Source: Symbiodinium natans (Eukaryota > Sar > Dinophyceae > Suessiales > Symbiodiniaceae). Taken from it: a DNA stretch of 64,000 nt. The stretch is from NCBI GenBank assembly GCA_905221605.1, contig CAJNDS010002213.1, positions 124,001 to 188,000 on the forward strand, in the 5' to 3' direction. Under the pieces are notes generated by a model that saw only the letters and a list, made by a program, of their open reading frames with translations, searched no databases and was not told the origin of the DNA. Shown here in pieces: positions 1-12,000 of this stretch. A program made the position numbers and the translations under genes. The first letter of the stretch is position 1, and every line of letters starts with the position of its first letter.

Positions 1-94
1 TGCTGTCGAAGCCCTCAAAAGTCCAAACTAGGCCCCAGAGTCAAACGGTTTAGGGTTCAGGGTTGAGGGTTCAGGGTTTAGGGTTTGCGCTTAC

Positions 95-136
95 AAGAGT
101 GAGTAGTTGCGCAGCTGAGCCAAAGGACTTCGCCAT
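95..136 (-). CDS. Possible first exon of a gene leaving the window
   Basis: Reads ATG followed by 13 sense codons (MAKSFGSAAQLLTL) and then GTAAGC, a good 5' splice site. The gene would continue left of base 1. There is no family match and the exon is only 42 nt, so chance is a real alternative. Confidence 0.25.
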
Positions 137-730
137 CCCTCGCTAGTCACCCACCAAGCCCCAAACCAACTGAAACACCAAACCCACAGTACACCAAACC
201 CTCAAACCCGCACAGCCCCCAAAAACCCTACACTCCGAACTCTGCGACGGGCTGTCATTTCTTCCACATCCCTCTCCACTTCAACCCTCGGAGGCCCCTA
301 AACCCCAAACCCCAGAATGCCCAAAGCCCAATCCACCTAAAACGCCCAAACGCCCAAAAAACGCCCAAAAGCCCAAACGCCCAAAGCCCTAAACCCCCCA
401 TAGCCCAACATCCGAACCCGAAGCCCGAATCTGAGAGTGCCACCAGAAGCCCAGAAGGGAGAGCGCCGAAGCCCAGAGCACCAGACTCCTTGAAGCTTCG
501 TGGGTAGTATAGGGTTTAGGGTTTAGGGTTTTGGGGTTTAGTAGGCTTTCGGGCGCAGGATGCAGGGTCATGATGAGAGAGATGATGGCAGTCGGAGACT
601 TACTTAGCAGCTCCCGGAGGGCTTGAAACCAAGCCGTTCAGGGTTTAGGGCTTCGGGTTTAGGATTTCGGGGCTATCGTCTTACAGTCGTACAGTGGATC
701 GACTGGTCTTGCGCTCCCACATCGGGGTAT

Positions 731-802
731 TCATCTTGACCCACATGTAGTTGTTTCTTCCGTGAAGTAAAGGGTGATGGCTAGCACTATGACCACAAAG
801 AT
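731..802 (-). CDS. Possible terminal exon with one membrane helix
   Basis: After a TACCTGCAG acceptor the frame reads a hydrophobic stretch (IFVVIVLAITLYF), a short polar tail (TEETTTCGSR) and TGA. This would suit the C-terminal anchor of a membrane protein. No family is recognised and upstream exons are not resolved. Confidence 0.25.
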   Translation of the reverse strand: MFVVIVLAITLYFTEETTTCGSR

Positions 803-1460
803 CTGCAGGTACCTCAAACACAACGAACTAGAAATGTGGGGAGGGGTCTGGGGAGGGCGTTGACCGGTTTGAGCGGCTCCGCTCGAACCGTAAACCCTAA
901 GAAAAAACTCTGCAGGCAGCGGGGCACCTTTTGAAACTGCGGGGTACTGCGTCACGCAAAGTCTTTCTAACAAGGACTTTTTGGTGACCCAACCCCTAAA
1001 CTAAGGACCCACGAGTCGAGTCATGTGGCATCTGAGATTCGTTGGGTCCATATGCGCGTCACCAAATGGTCCTTATGACGTTCGTCTGCCTGAGGTATGC
1101 CGATCTCGGGCACTGAGTTGCACGAGTTTCTCTTTGTACTTAGCAGCCAGGATGCCTGGACCCAAACCCAAGGCCCGAAACCTAAATCGCCCCTGGACGC
1201 TAAACGCGCTCAGCGCAAACCGTCGCAGCATCCTGGCCGTGGCAACTCGCCGGAAATGTCCAAACTCTCGCTACACCTGCATCATCTTCCTATTTAGACC
1301 CAAACCCACCTGGGCGCGCCACATGAGGGTCCCTACAATTCTGTGTGTTGAAAGCATTGTGGCTGGAAGATGTCAGGTAGCTGTGTCATGCTGTGTCAGG
1401 ATCTCTTGTTGCACGTTGTTTCTGCTGCGGGCGAGCACCGCAGGGGGTGAGATGCCGGGC

Positions 1461-4400
1461 TCAGGAGGATGGCTTCTTCCCGCCGCACTTGAAGCACTCA
1501 TCCCTGCGAGCAAAGTTGTTGCAGCCGCACTTCTCGCACTCCCAATCCTGAGTGTCACGGGCGAGCTACGGGGAAGCTGGGAGGTCCTGTGAGGCTGGAA
1601 GCTACCACTCATGATGCTCGCGGCTCCAAGCAGCAGATTCTTGCCTGTCACAGGTCCATCCACAACCCAGGCCATCAAGAATCTGCCAGTTCCACATTAC
1701 TCCACTTAGTCCATCCACTCCAGTATTTCCTGCCCATCGTGGCTTACGACTGCGTGCATCCAACACCTTCCGGCACCAGCCAAAAACCCCACCATGCCAC
1801 ACCATGCGATTCCACACATGCCATACCACCACATCCACACATGCCACTCCACAAGACCTCCAAAACAAGGGGGAAAAGAGGAGTAGGACAAACTTCTTGA
1901 GTCTCCAAGTCTAGAGAGTCTGAAATCACAGGACCTGAGGGTCAAGAAGGAGTGAGGGTGCAAGATGCCATGCCACTCATGCTATGCCACTCAGTCATTC
2001 TGACTCTGCCTTTTTTAGGGTTCAGAGGGGGTGATTCTCTCCAAGTCTGCGCCAAAAACACGAAGGCCCGCTGCCCAAAGCCACCACCTCCCACCAGTGG
2101 CCACAAGATTGGTCAAGGCACTCCACCCCAGTTGCCGCTGGGCCTGCGAAGGGCGCGGGCGAAGGCTTTCTTGTCCCAGTGCCGAGGGGGATTCTTGCAG
2201 AAGAAGCCCTACAAAAGGGGTCGGATTGACTGCTGATAGTATTCCCGTCTCGTCCCTTTATAGTCATACTATGTCATACTATACTGACCACCAAAACCCT
2301 ATTCTAATTTTTAAGCCCCCTCAACCCTAAACCCTGAAACCGTGGGGTCTTCGGAAACCATTCCGAGACTCGGCCCGCTATGTCAAACCCTAGAGAACCA
2401 AAGGCATGCGTCCTATATCCTAGCAGCTCTCAAGAAACTGGCCGAACCACTCCCTGCCATGACAGGCTCCGACTTCTGTTTCCGAATTTTATTGGGGAGG
2501 CTTGGGGGGAGGGGGGGTGGGGTAGGAGGGTTTAGGAGGTGCAGGGTCTAGGGTTTAGGAGGTTTAGGGAGCTTGGGAGGCTCAGAAAGTCCACGAGGTT
2601 TAGGGTTTACGGGGCTTCAGGGGTCAGGTTCTAGGGCTTTCCTGCTGAAGTTTGCGAGTTTATTGCTCAGAGTTCAGGGTGTAAGGGCCCGTTGCGGGAA
2701 ATATCCCCTCAACTTCCCCTGCAATTTCTACGTAAACCTGGAGGCTGTTCTCCTGGGCTCCTCCATCCACACACATGAAGTCCCTCCACGCATGAAGCCC
2801 CTAACCTCTAAGATTCCTACCGCCCCGCACGCATTTTAGGGTTTAAGGTTTAATTAGGGTTTAGGGTTTAAGGTTTAGGGTTTGGGGTTTCGGGTTTGGG
2901 GTTTGGGGTTTGGGGTTTAGGGTTGCCCTGAGCACTGGACTACCATCCCAGAAGCTCATTCATCCATCACCTTGGCCCCCCCTGTAATATAGGGGCCTTA
3001 ACAGTTAGAACAGGGTTTTGGGAGTGTATTATAGCATAATTATAAATCTAAGAATCCGTTTATATTACGGGGTATAGGTTTGTGGTATGGTGAGTTATTC
3101 TTAGAATAAAGGGACCATAAGGGAATACTATGAGTAAATTATTCCGACCCCTGTAGTAGTTTCATGACAGGGTTGCGGGCTTCGCAGGGTTTGCGCGCTT
3201 TGGGCTCAAGAGTTCGTGAGGCTTCCCGAAGACTTCACGCCGCGGGAACAGGGACGACGGGAGCACCAGCCAGGGTGCTTTCCCAGAAAACCTTGAAACA
3301 CAGCCACGCATAAACACTAAACCCTGAAGCCTAAACCCGAAATCATGAACCTTGGGCTCAACTCTCCCCCAAACCCCAAACCCCAAACCCTAAACCCTAA
3401 AACCCAGCATTCCGACCTTCCACCCGGTCCGAAGGCTCGCCGAGGGCTGCGGTCCCTGTCGTAGCGCGAACCACCTGCGCCGTTCGGGTTTAGGGTTAGG
3501 GTTTAGGGTTTAGGGTTAAGGGTTTAGGGTTTAGAGTTTAGGGTTTAGGGTTTAGGGTTTAGGGTTCTTTGAGGGTTATCAGGTGTGGAGTTGAGGGCTT
3601 TGGACTTAGGTCTTAAGGTTTGGGTTTTTTAGAGTCTCGGAGTTGAGGCTATTGGCACATTGGGTTTCAAGGTTGTAGAGGGTTCAGGGTTTAGGGTTTA
3701 GGGTTTAGGGTTTAGGGCTAGTTAATCAGGGTTCAGGGTTTGGGACATGAGCAGGGCTTTGAGGAGATTACCTTTTCCATGAAAGCCCTGAAATTCCTGC
3801 GCGTGTCGTATTGCTCTTGGCGTGGCCGCTTAGGACACGGAGCGGCGAATTTTGGTGCTACCCAACAATGAGTTCTTGATAAGGACATGAGATTAAGTTA
3901 CCAGGATAGGGGCGCGACATTATTACACCCCAAACCCTAAACCCTAAACCCTAAACCCTAAACCCTAACCCCTAAACCCTAAACCCTAAGCGGGTAGCTT
4001 CACCTGCATCACGAGGGCCCTACACCCGAAAGGAGCCCCTAAACTTCAGGGCCTACCACCCGAAACCCCTAGCCATCGACCGGGTGGTTCAGGGGGTACT
4101 TATAAGTAGGGTTAGAAGTACCCTAAATAAGGCGATATCTTCGACATATAGTTGCTATGGGTATAACCCTACGTATGAAATACCTAAACCCTAAACCCTA
4201 AACCCTAAACCCTAAACCCTACACCCTACACCCTACACCCTACACCCTAAACCCTAAACCCTAAACCCTAAACCCTAAACCCTAAACCCTAAATCCGAAA
4301 CCTTCTGAACCTCCATCTACTGCAATCTAGCCGCGGTCATCGCGACGATCACTTCGTCGGTCCCGGCTGTCACGTCCACGGGACCTACCGCTGAGGGCTC

Positions 4401-4814
4401 CCTCAAACTAGGTAGGGTTTAGGGTCTAAGGTTTAGGGTTTAGGGTTTAAGGTCTAGGGTTTAGACTTTAGAGTTTGAATTCAAGAACTTAAAAAAGTCA
4501 GGATGGATATGTGAAAAACATGATATGCGTATAGAAAGATTCTATATGTCTAATACTAAATAGCATGGCTCCTCATATGGTTAGTGAATGCAAGTGGCTT
4601 GAGAACCCCGTAGACCTCCCGCTTGAATTCGCGAACAGCTATGCGCATTCTAATAGTCCGAACTCCTAGTGGATGGTGAGGTAGAAAGCTTTAAACTGGG
4701 ACTCACAGGGGCTTTGAGGGGCCTTACATATGGGTGGTTGTCAAAATTATGATCATCTTTTGAGGTACCCTAAATACTAGGTGCCCATACCGGGCCTAGG
4801 CCGAACATGCGGAT

Positions 4815-4893
<79 letters not shown>

Positions 4894-7800
4894 ATCCCAG
4901 ATGCCTTCCACCATACTTCCGAGAGCGGTCGCGGTCATAGTCCCTGTTGACAATGCTCAGGGTATAGGGCTTGGGGTTTAGGGCTACTTATTCATTCGCT
5001 GAAGTAGCCTGACAGAGGTGCCGAGATTTGTAGCTCAAGGGCAACCGGTCCTGAACCACTCATTGACCCCAAAACGTCTTCGTGCTTGTTTTAGGCCGGA
5101 TGTTGCAACTACTAGACCCAATAGTAAGCCAGGAACAAACAATCCAAGGTTGAAGACCTAGCTGTTGAAGAGTTTTCAGGGCTCATAGGATCTATGGCTA
5201 TGGTTTGCGCTTCAAGCCCACAGCCCCCCAAAACTGGTTTGGGCAAATCTTAGTTTTCAAGGGCACCCTAAATCCCTAAACCCTAAGCCCTAAACCCCAA
5301 ACCCTAAACCCTAAGTAAAAGGATCAGGGGCAATCGGGTTTGGAGGGCCTTCGATCATCTCTGCCCGACCGGCCACGGCGATCGTCCCTGGCAGGGGGAT
5401 GTCAGATTTAGAGGATATCTGATCAGACCAGGTTGAGAAAGGTTTAGGGTTTAGGGTTTAGGGTTTAGGGTTTACGGGAACCCCAAACGAAAACACCATA
5501 ACCCCAAAAGACCTTCAGGCTCGGCGCCCTGTCATTCATGTTCCTGATGTACAACATCCCAAAAACTGAAGGTGCGGGGGTTTCGTCTGCTTTTCAAACC
5601 CCAAACCCCCCAAACCCCAAACTTCAACGCCAGAATTTACAAGACCATGGGCCATAGGGGCTGTAGGTTTGGGATTCAAGGGTTTAGGATTTAGGGTTTA
5701 GGGCTTAGGGTTTAGGGTTTTGGGGCTTAGGGGCTTAGTGGCGTAGGGCGCCCTAGAAATCCCCCATCCTGCACCCCCATGTCTAAACCCGGGTTTAGGG
5801 TTTAGGGTTTAGCCCTAAACCCTAAACCCTAAACCCTGGCCCTAACCCTGAACATGCAGCGGAAGGGGGGCTGCAGGCTTCAACCCTCCTCCGACCTGTC
5901 GTAGCTTCGGTCGCGCTTGTCCTTAGATCCAGCATGCTCCGCCAAGAGACCCTACAACCCTAAAATCGTCTCTAAGCTCAAGGGTTTGGGTATTTAGGGT
6001 TTAAGCTTGAGGGTTGAGGGTCTAAGGGTTGAGGGAAACCTCCACCTGCAGCCAGGGATCGTAGTCTCGTCCCCTGCCTGCATGCACTGGCCGCGGACTC
6101 TGCTTAGATAGATGGCAGTACTTTCGCGTACTCAACCCTGCCTGCCTGAATCAGGACCTCCTGAGACCTACTCCCAAACTCACATCAATCTCCAGGACCT
6201 TCAAGAAAGACAGAATTCTCCTACATCCCTACGTTCTGTGTCGTCGCACCATCTCACCTCTGCCTGCAAGACACACAAGGAGCTCAAGGGCTCTGATGGT
6301 CCAGGCTAACTTGCTGTGCCTCGATCGCGGCTGTCTTTTCGCGGGGGACTCGCCCTGCGTGGGCTATACCTGGCAGAACCCACCCCTGTACCAGCAGGTT
6401 TAGGGTGAGGGTTTAGGGTGTAGTGGTTAACCTGACACCCCAGGGCGGGTTTAGGGTTTTAGGGTTTAGGGTTTAGGGTTTAGGGCTGCTTGAAGTAACG
6501 GGGAACTCGTAGGCCCAGAACCCTTTGTTGGGTATGACATTTGTCTAAACCCTCGACATCAACTCTCGGTCCCCTAAAACCTGCGTTTGGGTCAGGGTTT
6601 AGGGTTTAGGGTTTGGGGTTTAGGGTTTAGGGTTTAGGGTTCAGCCCCGAACTTTACCTCCCAACCCGAACCCCCCTCAGCCTTAAGCCCCAACCCTGAA
6701 ACAGGAACTCCTCGGTCTTCAAGCCTCAAAAAGCCTGACACCCCAAGCCCCTAGCACCCCAAAAGCCCCTAAGCCCTAAAACCCCAAACCCCAAAACCTA
6801 AACCCCAAACCCCAAAACCTAAACCCCAAACCCCAAACCCCAAACCCCAAACCCCAAACCCTGTAGACGTGGCCCCGCAAGCTCCGCACACACCTCGTCG
6901 GGGCTCGCTCGCGGCTGTCGCGCCGATCAACTCAGATCAAAAACCCAAGGTTTGGGGGTTTGGGCTTAGGGATTAGGAGTTTGGGGTTTGGGGTCTAGGA
7001 GGTTCGAGGCTTAGGGTCTAGGAGGTTTGGGACTTAGGGGCTTAGGGTCTGGGAAGTTTGGGGCTTACGGTCTAGGAGTTTTGGGTTTAGGGCTGAGGGT
7101 CAGGGAGATTAGGGTTCGGGGCTAGGGTGCATCGTGGCATGTATGGGGTGCCCGACGTTTAAGCCCAAAACTTCCCAAACCCTCAGCCCGAAACCCCAAA
7201 CCCCAAGCCGTGAACCCAAAACTACAAAACCTAACCAACAAAGCACCGAACCCTTCATGCTGTTAAAGCAATCGAAGCCCAGGCCCGCACCCACAAGACA
7301 CATCGGAGAAACCCAGCACAAAAACCCGAAACCTAAACCTCTCTTTCACGAAAAAACACACAACTTACTCGTGAACAAGGGCCCAAGATTTCGCTAGCAA
7401 AGGCCCAAATTTCGTGGGCAAGGACCCACATGTCATGGGCAAGGAGCTAGGGGTCAACATTTCGCTTGTAAGGGGCCCAAATTTCGCAGGCAAGGGGGCA
7501 CCAAACTTCGCGGGCAAGGACCCGAAACTTCGTGGGCAGGGGCCCAAAATTTCGAGAGCAAGGGTCCACTTTCGCGGGAGTTTTCACCGGCCGAATTTGG
7601 CAGAAGGGTCCGCGATTTGAGGGCAACTGCCCAAGTTTCGTGGGCAAGGGCCGAGATTTCGTCCAAGTGCGTTTTTGGTAGGGTTCAGGGCCTTGAGGGT
7701 TCAGGAGGGTTCAGGAGGGTTCAGGGCCTAGGGTTTAAGGTTCAGGGCTCACGGCTGGGGGTACGGGTGCAGGCCGGACAGTCCCGGGGTCAGGGCCTAT

Positions 7801-8562
7801 GGTGTAGGGTTCAGGGCCTGGGGGTAGGGTTCATGACCAATAGGGAACATGGCCCAGGGTACAGTTCAGGCTGTAAGCTGGCTTGAGGGGGTCGATGTGA
7901 AACTGTTTCCTAATGTTAAGGCATCCGCAGGCATGTCTCCGTCTCTTGATAAGCTGCTTCATTAGTGAATGCTTTGACTTGACCTGCTGAACCCCAAAAC
8001 CTACACCCTAAACCCTAAACCCCAGACCCCAAACCCCTAAATCTAACCCTAACAGACACTGAAGTTAAGGAAAGAGGCCGGAGTCGTCGCGAGGCATTCT
8101 TTTGGTATTTCCTGCTAGGGCCCACAGCTTGTTTAGAGGGAGCTTGACGCTTCAGGGCTAAAAGGGTACAGGGTCTAGTGTTCCTAAAACCCTAATCCTG
8201 CCTACTCTATTCGCCCTGGTTCCTAAAGCCTAAACGCCCGAATTCAGTGCTAATTCCTAAAGCCGAAGCGCCCTAAACCGCATAGTTCCTGAACACTACA
8301 CACGCAGGCTCTTGCAGCTTTCGAGGCAGCACTTCCGTATATGGACTCGCCGACAAACACTACCATTCCTGCTAGCCTAACATGTGTGCCACGCACTCTG
8401 ATATGGGCATTCCCTAAAACTGGGGTTCTTCTGTACCCAACTAGAATCAGAATCCCATTAAAGTGACCCCCAATAAGGGTACGTGGCCCTATTTTTGGAA
8501 ACCCCCCATATGTGCCTAGGCTTCGTGCCAGCAAGCTACACCTCGGACTCTGCGACAACGCG
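1461..8562 (-). CDS. RS/RD-rich protein with C-terminal RanBP2 zinc finger, tandem copy A
   Basis: Probably a nuclear RNA-binding or splicing-related protein. The last exon (1565-1461) reads DTQDWECEKCGCNNF, then ARRDECFKCGGKKPSS and TGA: a RanBP2-type zinc ribbon (W-x-C-x2-C, N-F-A-R-R, C-x2-C). Upstream micro-exons are rich in Arg, Asp and Ser: 3474-3417, 4384-4335, 4943-4905, 5387-5349, 5921-5896, 6073-6046, 6369-6320, 6930-6894. The last six joins before the zinc finger region (6073 to 3417) and the 6930/6369 join keep codon phase exactly. Possible earlier exons lie at 8111-8071 and about 8562-8542. The 6369-6073 join and the link into the zinc-finger exon are unresolved. Donors at 4904 and 5348 are GC. 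ZRANB2 or FUS/TAF15-like proteins combine the same features. The start codon is not identified. Confidence 0.8.
1581..1888. repeat. 308-bp intronic block, copy A
   Basis: Matches 9211-9518 base for base as far as I can read, although the surrounding introns of the two gene copies have diverged. It lies in the intron directly upstream of the zinc-finger exon. Open frames across it are identical in both copies and are probably not coding. Confidence 0.85.
2079..2154. repeat. 76-bp conserved segment, copy A
   Basis: Identical to 9682-9757. It lies upstream, in minus-strand sense, of the 308-bp block and between the last micro-exon and the zinc-finger exon, so it may hold an undetected exon. I could not choose a frame. 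Confidence 0.7.
2986..3155. mobile_element. MITE-like element, TATAGGGGYC family
   Basis: Begins with TATAGGGGCCTTAACAG and ends with the inverted counterpart ATTCCGACCCCTGTA. It is AT-rich inside, with no coding capacity. A second member lies at 30853-30955. Confidence 0.5.
4728..4786. mobile_element. Truncated MITE, CATATGGGTGGTTGTC family
   Basis: Shares CATATGGGTGGTTGTCAA and TACTAGGTGCC with the complete element at 49309-49421 but lacks the second inverted end. Confidence 0.5.
4818..4893. repeat. 76-nt cytosine homopolymer
   Basis: An uninterrupted C run inside an intron of gene copy A, 12 bases beyond (left of) the 4943-4905 exon. Its length may be affected by sequencing. Confidence 0.9.
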
Positions 8563-8703
8563 CACGTTGATGAGGACAGCGTGCCGGGGTAGACTGCTGT
8601 ATGGCTGCAGCCGGTTCAGAAAATTTCATGCCTCACACCTACATAGGGTTTAGGGTTTAGGGCTTAGGGTTTCGGGTTTAGGGCTTAGGGTTTCGGGTTT
8701 AGG

Positions 8704-8790
8704 GATGGCAAGCATGCAGTTGGCATCTACCTTGCGCTCGCCAAAAAAGGACCTCCAGCCTCGAACGCGAAAAGCCCCCTGAGGCCCGTA
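8704..8790 (-). CDS. Possible upstream exon of gene copy A
   Basis: Minus-strand frame reads GAFRVRGWRSFFGERK and then GTAGAT, a plausible donor. It lies just upstream of the copy A exons. I see no counterpart at the matching place in copy B. Confidence 0.25.
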
Positions 8791-9097
8791 GGCCGCAAAG
8801 CTTGGAGTGCTTCTGAAGACAACCGGGTTTAGAGTTGAATTAGGGTTTAGGGTTTAGGGTTTAGGCTGAGGAGCTCTGGGATGAGATATTCGGGATTAGG
8901 TGAGAGGATTTAGGAGGATATGGTATAGGGCTGAGGCGTTTGGATCAAGTTGGTTTTAAGCCTACTTGATCAGGACCGTTTACAGAGTTTTGCGCGACCT
9001 CTGCGTACCGGTTCTGCAAGGATGGGCGTTTTGAGCTTGCCAGGTGACGGTGCAGCCTTATGTACACTTCCGCAGACCACGGGGGTGAGAGCAAGGC

Positions 9098-12000
9098 TTA
9101 GGATGGCTTCCTGTCGCCGCACTTGAAGCACTCATCCCTGCGAGCAAAGTTGTTGCAGCCGCACTTCTCGCACTCCCAATCCTTAGTGTCGCGGGCTACG
9201 GGGAAATTAGGAGGTCCTGTGAGGCTGGAAGCTACCACTCATGATGCTCGCGGCTCCAAGCAGCAGATTCTTGCCTGTCACAGGTCCATCCACAACCCAG
9301 GCCATCAAGAATCTGCCAGTTCCACATTACTCCACTTAGTCCATCCACTCCAGTATTTCCTGCCCATCGTGGCTTACGACTGCGTGCATCCAACACCTTC
9401 CGGCACCAGCCAAAAACCCCACCATGCCACACCATGCGATTCCACACATGCCATACCACCACATCCACACATGCCACTCCACAAGACCTCCAAAACAAGG
9501 GGGAAAAGAGGAGTAGGAGAGTCAGGCGTGACCTAGTCTAGAGTCTAGAGTCTAGAGCGTCTGCAGCTTGGAAGGCTGGGACATCTCACAGGGCCCAAGA
9601 GGAGCACTCATGCCATGCCACTATGCCACCATGCTCTCCAGAGTTATCCACAGGACTGCGAAACGAAGGCCCACTGCATAGAGCCACCACCTCCCACCAG
9701 TGGCCACAAGATTGGTCAAGGCACTCCACCCCAGTTGCCGCTGGGCCTGCGAAGGGCTCTGTGGGCTTAGGGAGTTACTAGGGACTCAAGGAGGGAGCCC
9801 TTCTAAGGGACCATAGGAGTAAGCGCTACTTGGGTATGTAGGGAAGGGGAGCTAGGGGTCCCTCCTTATGCCCCTTGATTGAGTCATTGGGGGCGGCTCT
9901 TGCAGGAAGGGAAGCCGAAACCCTGTAGTTGTAAGGTTTCCGAGATTTTGGGTGAGGTGGTCCTTGTTGGAAACAGGTAACGATCATACCGAACTAGCCC
10001 AGCCTGGGGTGAGGTGTGAAGGACCCAAGCATTCTAAGCATGCTGGTTCAGGGTTTAAGGGTTATACGGTGTTTGTGGCAGTTTCTTGGGTTTCTTGGGT
10101 TTAGGGCTCAGGGTTACGTGCAGCGACCTTCATGGGTTGGGCGGATACGGGAGACAGCGCGTGCCAAAACAGCCTTCACTGAGAGCTTCGGCCTTGACCT
10201 TCCTCGGACCCCAAACCCGAACCCCGAACCCCGCCCTAAACTCGAAACCCTAAAGTTTAAAGCTCAAAACCTAAACCCGAAACCCTAAATCCTAAGCCCC
10301 CAAACCCAGAAACCTTGAAACAGCCCGTCTGGGAGCAAGGCCCAAATCGCCCTTTCGTAGGAATAAGCTCAGAGGAGCAAAAACGTCATCTACTGTTTGC
10401 TTAAGCGCCACCCAAAAGGTAAACAATAATAAGCCCTCCCATGGCCTGATAAGGAAGACTATTTTTTCTTTTGTTGGGGGTTCTCAAAGAAATAGTAAAA
10501 TCCGGAAGCTCAAGACGCAAACAAAATACGAGACACCCGCAACATCCCAGAGCCCTAAACTCCGGAACCCCCGAAACTTCTCAAAGCCCTACAGACCCTA
10601 AACCCAAAACATCCTCCAGCTCTGAAAGCATCCCAGCCCTAACTCCCTAAAGACCTACACGCTAAAAATCGAAACTCTAAACCCCTAAACCCTAAGGTCC
10701 TAAACCCTCCAGAGCCTAACTCCTTAGAATTGAGCATGAAACCTTCGCGTGGCTCCCTACTAAATCTTGAAGGACCTTCAGACCGAACCTGTAATTATAG
10801 TGATGATAGCAATTACAATAATTCTAGTAACCATAGGAATTATAGTAATTATAGTAATTATAGTAACTATAGTAATTATAGTACGGCCCTGTCATTCCCT
10901 ATGGAGCCACTATTCCCGTAAGAGGGCCGCACCCTGTTTGGGGGGTCGTATCTTGGGCCCTTGCGGCTGTACCCGGGAGCCCTTCATTAGGATCCTTAAG
11001 GGCCACGGTTTAGGGTTTAGGGTTTAGGGTTTAGGGTTTAGGGTTTAGGGTTTAGGGTTTAGGGTTTAGGGTTTAGGGTTTGGGGTGTAGGGTTTCGGGT
11101 TTAGGAGTCCATCAAAGGGGAAGCTTTGGGGGTACAACCCTAGGGGTAATAAGTCGTAATCCCTTGAACCTCAAACCCTAAACCCTAAACGCTAAACCCC
11201 AAACCCCAAACCCTAAACCCTAAACCCTAAACCCTAAACCCTGGACCCTGGACCCTGGACCCTAACCCTAAAGCCAAGAAGCCCTCAAACCGAAACACCC
11301 TAAAGCCCTGAAACCCCAAAAGCACTTAACGAAACCCTCAACCCTCCTCAACCCTGAACCCTGAACCCTAAACCCTAAACCCTGAACCCTAAACCTTAAA
11401 CCCTAAACCCTAAACCCTAAACCCGAAACCCCAATCCCGGACCTTCCACCCGGTCCGGTGGATCGGTGAGGGCTGCGTTCCCGGTCGTAGCGCGAGCCAC
11501 CTGCGCCGGCTCTGGGGTCTCTTTTCGGGTTCTAGGGTTCTAGGGTTCTAGGGTTTAGGGTTTAGGGCTTAGAGCTTAGGGCTTAGGAAGTGAACTGGGT
11601 GGGGGGGGTGGGGGGGGGGAGCTTGGCGAATAGCCCCGAAGGCAGCGCCTCACAACATGATAGCTAAGCCAGGAGCCGTAAACTTAAATGCCATACACCT
11701 CCTCAGAGAGAATCCAAGGTTTGAGCTTCATGCTTATAGGTACCTAAGTGGACAAGCCACGGGGGGGTAGGCCCTGGGTTGTGGAGCTTCACGCTGGGGA
11801 GGAGGAGGAGGAGCAGGAGGAGCAGGAGCAGGAGCAGGAGGAGGAGGAGGAGGAGGGAGGAGCAGGAGGAGCAGGAGGAGCAGGAGGAGCAGGAGGAGCA
11901 GGAGGAGCAGCAGGAGGAGGGAGGAGGGAGGAGGAGGAGGAGGAGGCAGCAGCAGCAGAGGAGGAGGGAGGAGGAGGAGGAGGAGGAGGAGGAGGAGGAG

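Noticed and set aside
1023-1592. 189-codon plus-strand ORF as a gene
   Set aside because: It overlaps, antisense, the zinc-finger exon of gene copy A, which is clearly coding and duplicated. No domain was seen.
1602-1868. 88-codon minus ORF identical at 9232-9498 as a conserved protein
   Set aside because: It lies in the identical intron block. Identity extends beyond the frame, so the frame itself is not selected. Composition is Trp/Val-rich and unnatural.
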